Positions 63,295 through 64,000 of a stretch of 64,000 nt of DNA are shown in pieces (the first letter of the stretch is position 1; every line of letters begins with the position of its first letter). The stretch spans positions 372,001-436,000 of the forward strand of contig NZ_QNRF01000003.1 in the NCBI RefSeq assembly GCF_003314975.1, written 5' to 3'. Under the pieces are notes generated by a model that made no database searches, had not been told where the DNA came from, and worked only from the letters and a program-made list of their open reading frames with translations. Both the position numbers and the translations under genes were made by a program. This DNA comes from Marinomonas aquiplantarum (GTDB taxonomy: Bacteria; Pseudomonadota; Gammaproteobacteria; Pseudomonadales; Marinomonadaceae).

Positions 63295-64000
63295 TTAATT
63301 TTTCACAATGATATTAGCCATTTCCTGTTCTTTTAGAACGGCTTTCTCACGAATCTTCTTCTCTAAATCATCTACTAGGGAAACATTTTTGGTTTTACTG
63401 TCAGGTTTACCATCTTGGTAAATCAAATTATTTGGCGTACCACCCGTCAAACCTATGTCAGCTTCTTTTGCTTCACCTGGACCATTAACAATGCAACCAA
63501 TCACAGCAACATCCATTGGAATGGTGACGTCTTCTAAACGCTCTTCCAATTCATTCATGGTTTTAATCACATCAAAATTCTGACGTGAACAGCTTGGACA
63601 AGCAATAAAGTTAATACCGCGGCTACGCAATTTTAAGCTGCGTAGCATATCCCAACCGACTTTAATTTCTTGAACTGGATCGGCGGCCAATGAAACCCTT
63701 AAGGTATCACCAATGCCATCCATTAATAACAAACCTAGACCGATGGACGATTTCACTGTACCAGAACGCAACCCACCCGCCTCTGTAATCCCTAAATGCA
63801 ATGGATTATCAATTTGAGACGCTATTTTACGGTAGGCTTCGACCGTCATAAAAATATCAGATGCTTTTAAGCTCAATTTGTATTCATGAAAGTCCAACTC
63901 ATCAAAATATTGAATTTGACGAAAAGCCGATTCAACCAGCGCATCAGGGGTCGGTTCACCGTATTTTTTCTGCAAGTCTTTTTCAAGAGAGCCTGCATTA
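63295..64000 (-). CDS. ispG: 4-hydroxy-3-methylbut-2-en-1-yl diphosphate synthase, partial
   Basis: The C-terminal 234 or so codons; the frame is open to the window edge and reads [14 protein letters not shown] before the listed start, matching internal IspG sequence, so the true start is outside. Cluster-binding Cys are in CPSCSRQ and [14 protein letters not shown]. IspG reduces MEcPP to HMBPP in the non-mevalonate isoprenoid pathway. It is the first gene here of the ispG-hisS-yfgM-bamB-der unit. Confidence 0.96.
   Translation of the reverse strand, partial: NAGSLEKDLQKKYGEPTPDALVESAFRQIQYFDELDFHEYKLSLKASDIFMTVEAYRKIASQIDNPLHLGITEAGGLRSGTVKSSIGLGLLLMDGIGDTLRVSLAADPVQEIKVGWDMLRSLKLRSRGINFIACPSCSRQNFDVIKTMNELEERLEDVTIPMDVAVIGCIVNGPGEAKEADIGLTGGTPNNLIYQDGKPDSKTKNVSLVDDLEKKIREKAVLKEQEMANIIVKN

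Overview
The window looks like chromosome from a marine gammaproteobacterium of the Oceanospirillales, most like Marinomonas. This is inferred from protein resemblance and gene order (ispG-hisS-yfgM-bamB-der, rnr-rlmB, ppsR/ppsA, YgiQ, BluB/CobT/CobS), not from a database search. Base composition is moderate to AT-rich and fairly even. I see no rRNA, tRNA, CRISPR array, insertion sequence or prophage.

Region 1 (1-12.4 kb) is a catabolic-looking accessory cluster. A plus-strand operon encodes an alpha/beta hydrolase, a two-domain VOC/extradiol-dioxygenase-like protein, an MFS permease, a YCF48-like periplasmic beta-propeller, an MMPL/RND transporter, a small Rieske protein, an FAD aromatic monooxygenase and a cupin. 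MFS, YCF48, MMPL and Rieske are joined by ATGA start/stop overlaps. Facing it on the minus strand are a PYROXD2/CrtI-like flavoprotein and a coupled 79-residue protein, with a divergent AraC regulator. The enzymes fit hydroxylation, ring cleavage and C-C hydrolysis of an unidentified aromatic or cyclic compound, with transport through the RND/MFS parts.

Region 2 (12.8-29.4 kb) holds a three-gene RND efflux operon (outer-membrane lipoprotein, adaptor, AcrB-type pump), a chemoreceptor, an Lrp regulator with a class V PLP enzyme, a MOSC/GNAT/FosA-like minus-strand cluster in which the FosA domain carries an extra N-terminal domain, a DUF4212/sodium:solute symporter pair, bluB, and a 67-residue protein whose codon use suggests very high expression.

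Region 3 (29.6-39.3 kb) contains a SlyD-type FKBP, a hybrid histidine kinase with a transporter-like sensor, a RutR-like TetR regulator, rsuA, a YitT protein and a nickel superoxide dismutase operon. The operon order is TPR-like protein, small His-rich membrane protein, sodN, sodX, and it lies behind a strong Fur box and a second weaker one.

Region 4 (39.4-50.6 kb) is a minus-strand block of cobalamin genes (cobT, cobS, cobC, then a TRIC-type channel gene and cobO) directly downstream of rnr-rlmB. Next come ppsR and the divergent ppsA, with several palindromes around ppsR. bluB, which makes the lower ligand used by CobT, lies 11 kb away.

Region 5 (50.6-64 kb) is mostly housekeeping: a 3-hydroxyisobutyryl-CoA hydrolase-type protein, a DUF3237 protein, a divergent MFS/LysR pair, tpm, YgiQ, an uncharacterised membrane protein, then der, bamB, yfgM, hisS and the 3' part of ispG, which runs off the right edge.

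Several CDS starts were moved inward from the longest open frame where a clear ribosome binding site and family alignment supported it. Several genes use TTG or GTG starts.
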